Positions 62,873 to 64,000 of a stretch of 64,000 bases of DNA are shown piece by piece. Numbering within the stretch: the stretch's first letter is position 1; every line of letters begins with the position of its first letter. A program made the position numbers and the translations under genes. The stretch lies in the NCBI GenBank assembly GCA_934095825.1, contig CAKOKQ010000008.1:1-64000 (forward strand). Direction: 5' to 3'. Origin of the DNA: an uncultured Bacilli bacterium (GTDB taxonomy: Bacteria; Bacillota_I; Bacilli_A; RF39; UBA660). The notes beneath the pieces are model-generated. The model made no database searches and was not told the origin of the DNA. It saw only the letters and a program-made list of their open reading frames with translations.

Positions 62873-63874
62873 ATGGATAATACGGGTTTTATTTTGGCTT
62901 TTTTAAGGGATTTAGAGTGGGAAATGAAGAAAATTGGTTTAAGGTCGGCTATTTCTTTAAAGATTTTAAAAAAGGATATGTTTTTAGAGGATGGTAATAC
63001 TTTAGGGGTAATGTTTGTTTCGGGAATACCTACTTATATATTAACATCGCAAGGGCGTTTTAAGATTTTAGATGAGGCTTTTCGAGGGAAGAATATTGAT
63101 TTAGATAAGAAGAATAATTATATTAATATGTTCTTTCAAAGATATGATTGTAGACTTGCTCTTAATTTAAAGGGTTCAAGTATTTATAGTATAAAAAGGG
63201 TTCCTATGGTTGATAGGGAGTTAGATGATATTAGCTTAGTTAGAAATTTTGATAAGAAAGAAGAAAGTAGAAAAAGGTTATCTTTAGTAGCGGGTATTAA
63301 TTTTAATGAGCATGAAAGGTTAAAGATGGGGTTGGAAGTTAAAAGGTTTGTGATGTACGAACTTGAATTTTTAAGAGGGACATATAATTCTTATGATGGT
63401 TTTTTAGGTATTGATAGTTATTATAAATCGGGTAAATTATGTGAGGATATGGACGCTAATAAGGTTTATTTATGCGAAGATGATATAATTAATATTGGTA
63501 ATTTAGTAGAAATGGCAATAGTTAAAGTTGGTATGCCTAGTGAAAGTTTGCAAGGGAATATTAGAGATTTTTGCTATACTTTATTATCGGGGTTGCAGTT
63601 ATATCTTGATGATTTTAATATCTTAGCAACTAAAAAAGATTTGTATAAGAGGCAACTAGATAAGTATCGGGCTTATTTTACTTTGGAGCCAAAAGAAGAA
63701 AGAGGATTGGACTTTATTTACGATTATAATAAGACTTTTTTAAATGGAGTTGGAGTTTTAGAAATTGTTAAAGATGACCAAGTGCTTTACGGGATTAGCG
63801 ATGATGGAAATATTAAGATTGATAAGTATAATGGATTGAGTTTGGAAAGAAAATTTGGTAAGAGGTGTGATTAA
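62873..63874 (+). CDS. Hypothetical protein downstream of spoVT
   Basis: 333 aa, no signal peptide or membrane segment, rich in Lys, Asp, Tyr and Leu. I recognise no family. Two halves can be seen: about 1-120 with alternating strands, and a helical region (about 145-270). ACAGGAGAT precedes the ATG; 33 nt after spoVT, so probably in the same operon. G-rich codons (AAG, AGG, GGG) seem commoner here than upstream. Confidence 0.6.
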   Translation: MDNTGFILAFLRDLEWEMKKIGLRSAISLKILKKDMFLEDGNTLGVMFVSGIPTYILTSQGRFKILDEAFRGKNIDLDKKNNYINMFFQRYDCRLALNLKGSSIYSIKRVPMVDRELDDISLVRNFDKKEESRKRLSLVAGINFNEHERLKMGLEVKRFVMYELEFLRGTYNSYDGFLGIDSYYKSGKLCEDMDANKVYLCEDDIINIGNLVEMAIVKVGMPSESLQGNIRDFCYTLLSGLQLYLDDFNILATKKDLYKRQLDKYRAYFTLEPKEERGLDFIYDYNKTFLNGVGVLEIVKDDQVLYGISDDGNIKIDKYNGLSLERKFGKRCD

Positions 63875-63944
63875 GGAGAGTTAGAGTATTTTAGAAATAA
63901 GGTTGTTATTAAAAGTAGATGTGTTTTACTGGGGAGGTTTTCAA

Positions 63945-64000
63945 ATGAGAAATGATTTACTAAAATTAAAAGAAGAATTGGAGCAGGCTCGCAAATATGT
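63945..64000 (+). CDS. Start of a further gene, truncated by window end
   Basis: ATG 63945 preceded by GGGGAGGT (63932-63939). The 18 codons present encode MRNDLLKLKEELEQARKY, a charged amphipathic helix, possibly a coiled coil. No family can be named. Confidence 0.6.
   Translation, partial: MRNDLLKLKEELEQARKY

Overview
The window is a chromosomal segment from a very AT-rich, low-GC Gram-positive bacterium, spanning its replication origin. I infer an uncultured member of Bacilli related to Mollicutes-like gut lineages (RF39/RFN20-type). The reasons are Bacillus-like gene order on both sides of dnaA, peptidoglycan genes (murA, class A PBP, FemX type), several sporulation genes (spoIID, spoIIQ-like, spoIIR, bofA, spoVT), and normal use of TGA as a stop (recF, the DUF3006 gene and the gene ending at 12956 all end in TGA). 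The species cannot be named from sequence alone.

Left part (1-13 kb) is accessory: a HelD-like helicase, two pseudopilin-like genes, a P-type ATPase, a CarD-like regulator, a secreted ComEC-type metallo-hydrolase with a DUF3006 partner, an XRE regulator divergent from a large surface protein with twin palindromic operators between them, a metallophosphoesterase, and a 12-bp tandem repeat. From 13 to 27 kb, all on the minus strand, is a block whose genes cluster together in Bacillus: spoIIQ-like, spoIID, DUF1146, rpiB, rpmE, murA, spoIIR, prmC, prfA, rpoE, argS and the ywiB-like gene. Inserted in it are a two-subunit glycosyltransferase (PssD/PssE) and an unidentified structured RNA of roughly 440 nt driven by a perfect consensus promoter.

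The origin (29-47 kb) has the classical order noc-rsmG-mnmG-mnmE-jag-yidC-rnpA-rpmH, then oriC, then dnaA-dnaN-comK-like-recF-gyrB-gyrA. OriC holds 13 perfect DnaA boxes plus degenerate ones. After gyrA come six identical parS sites in 0.5 kb, then the SRP RNA, tadA, dnaX, ybaB, recR, bofA, holB, ricT, a tRNA methyltransferase, pth, mfd and (62 kb) spoVT. Noc-type palindromes (ATTTCCCGGGAAAT) lie inside the coding sequences of dnaX, holB and pth, and the ParB-family gene at 29-31 kb has Noc-type, not Spo0J-type, recognition residues.

Between mfd and spoVT sits an inserted pair: a 779-residue fusion of a FucO-like iron alcohol dehydrogenase to a FIST sensory module, followed by an AldA-like aldehyde dehydrogenase, and then a FemX-type gene. 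The strongest candidates for something undescribed are the FucO-FIST fusion, the unidentified RNA, the chromosome-organisation sites embedded in coding genes, the spoIIR gene without a usable start codon, a ComK-like gene with phased repeats at its promoter, and a dispersed four-G-run element.
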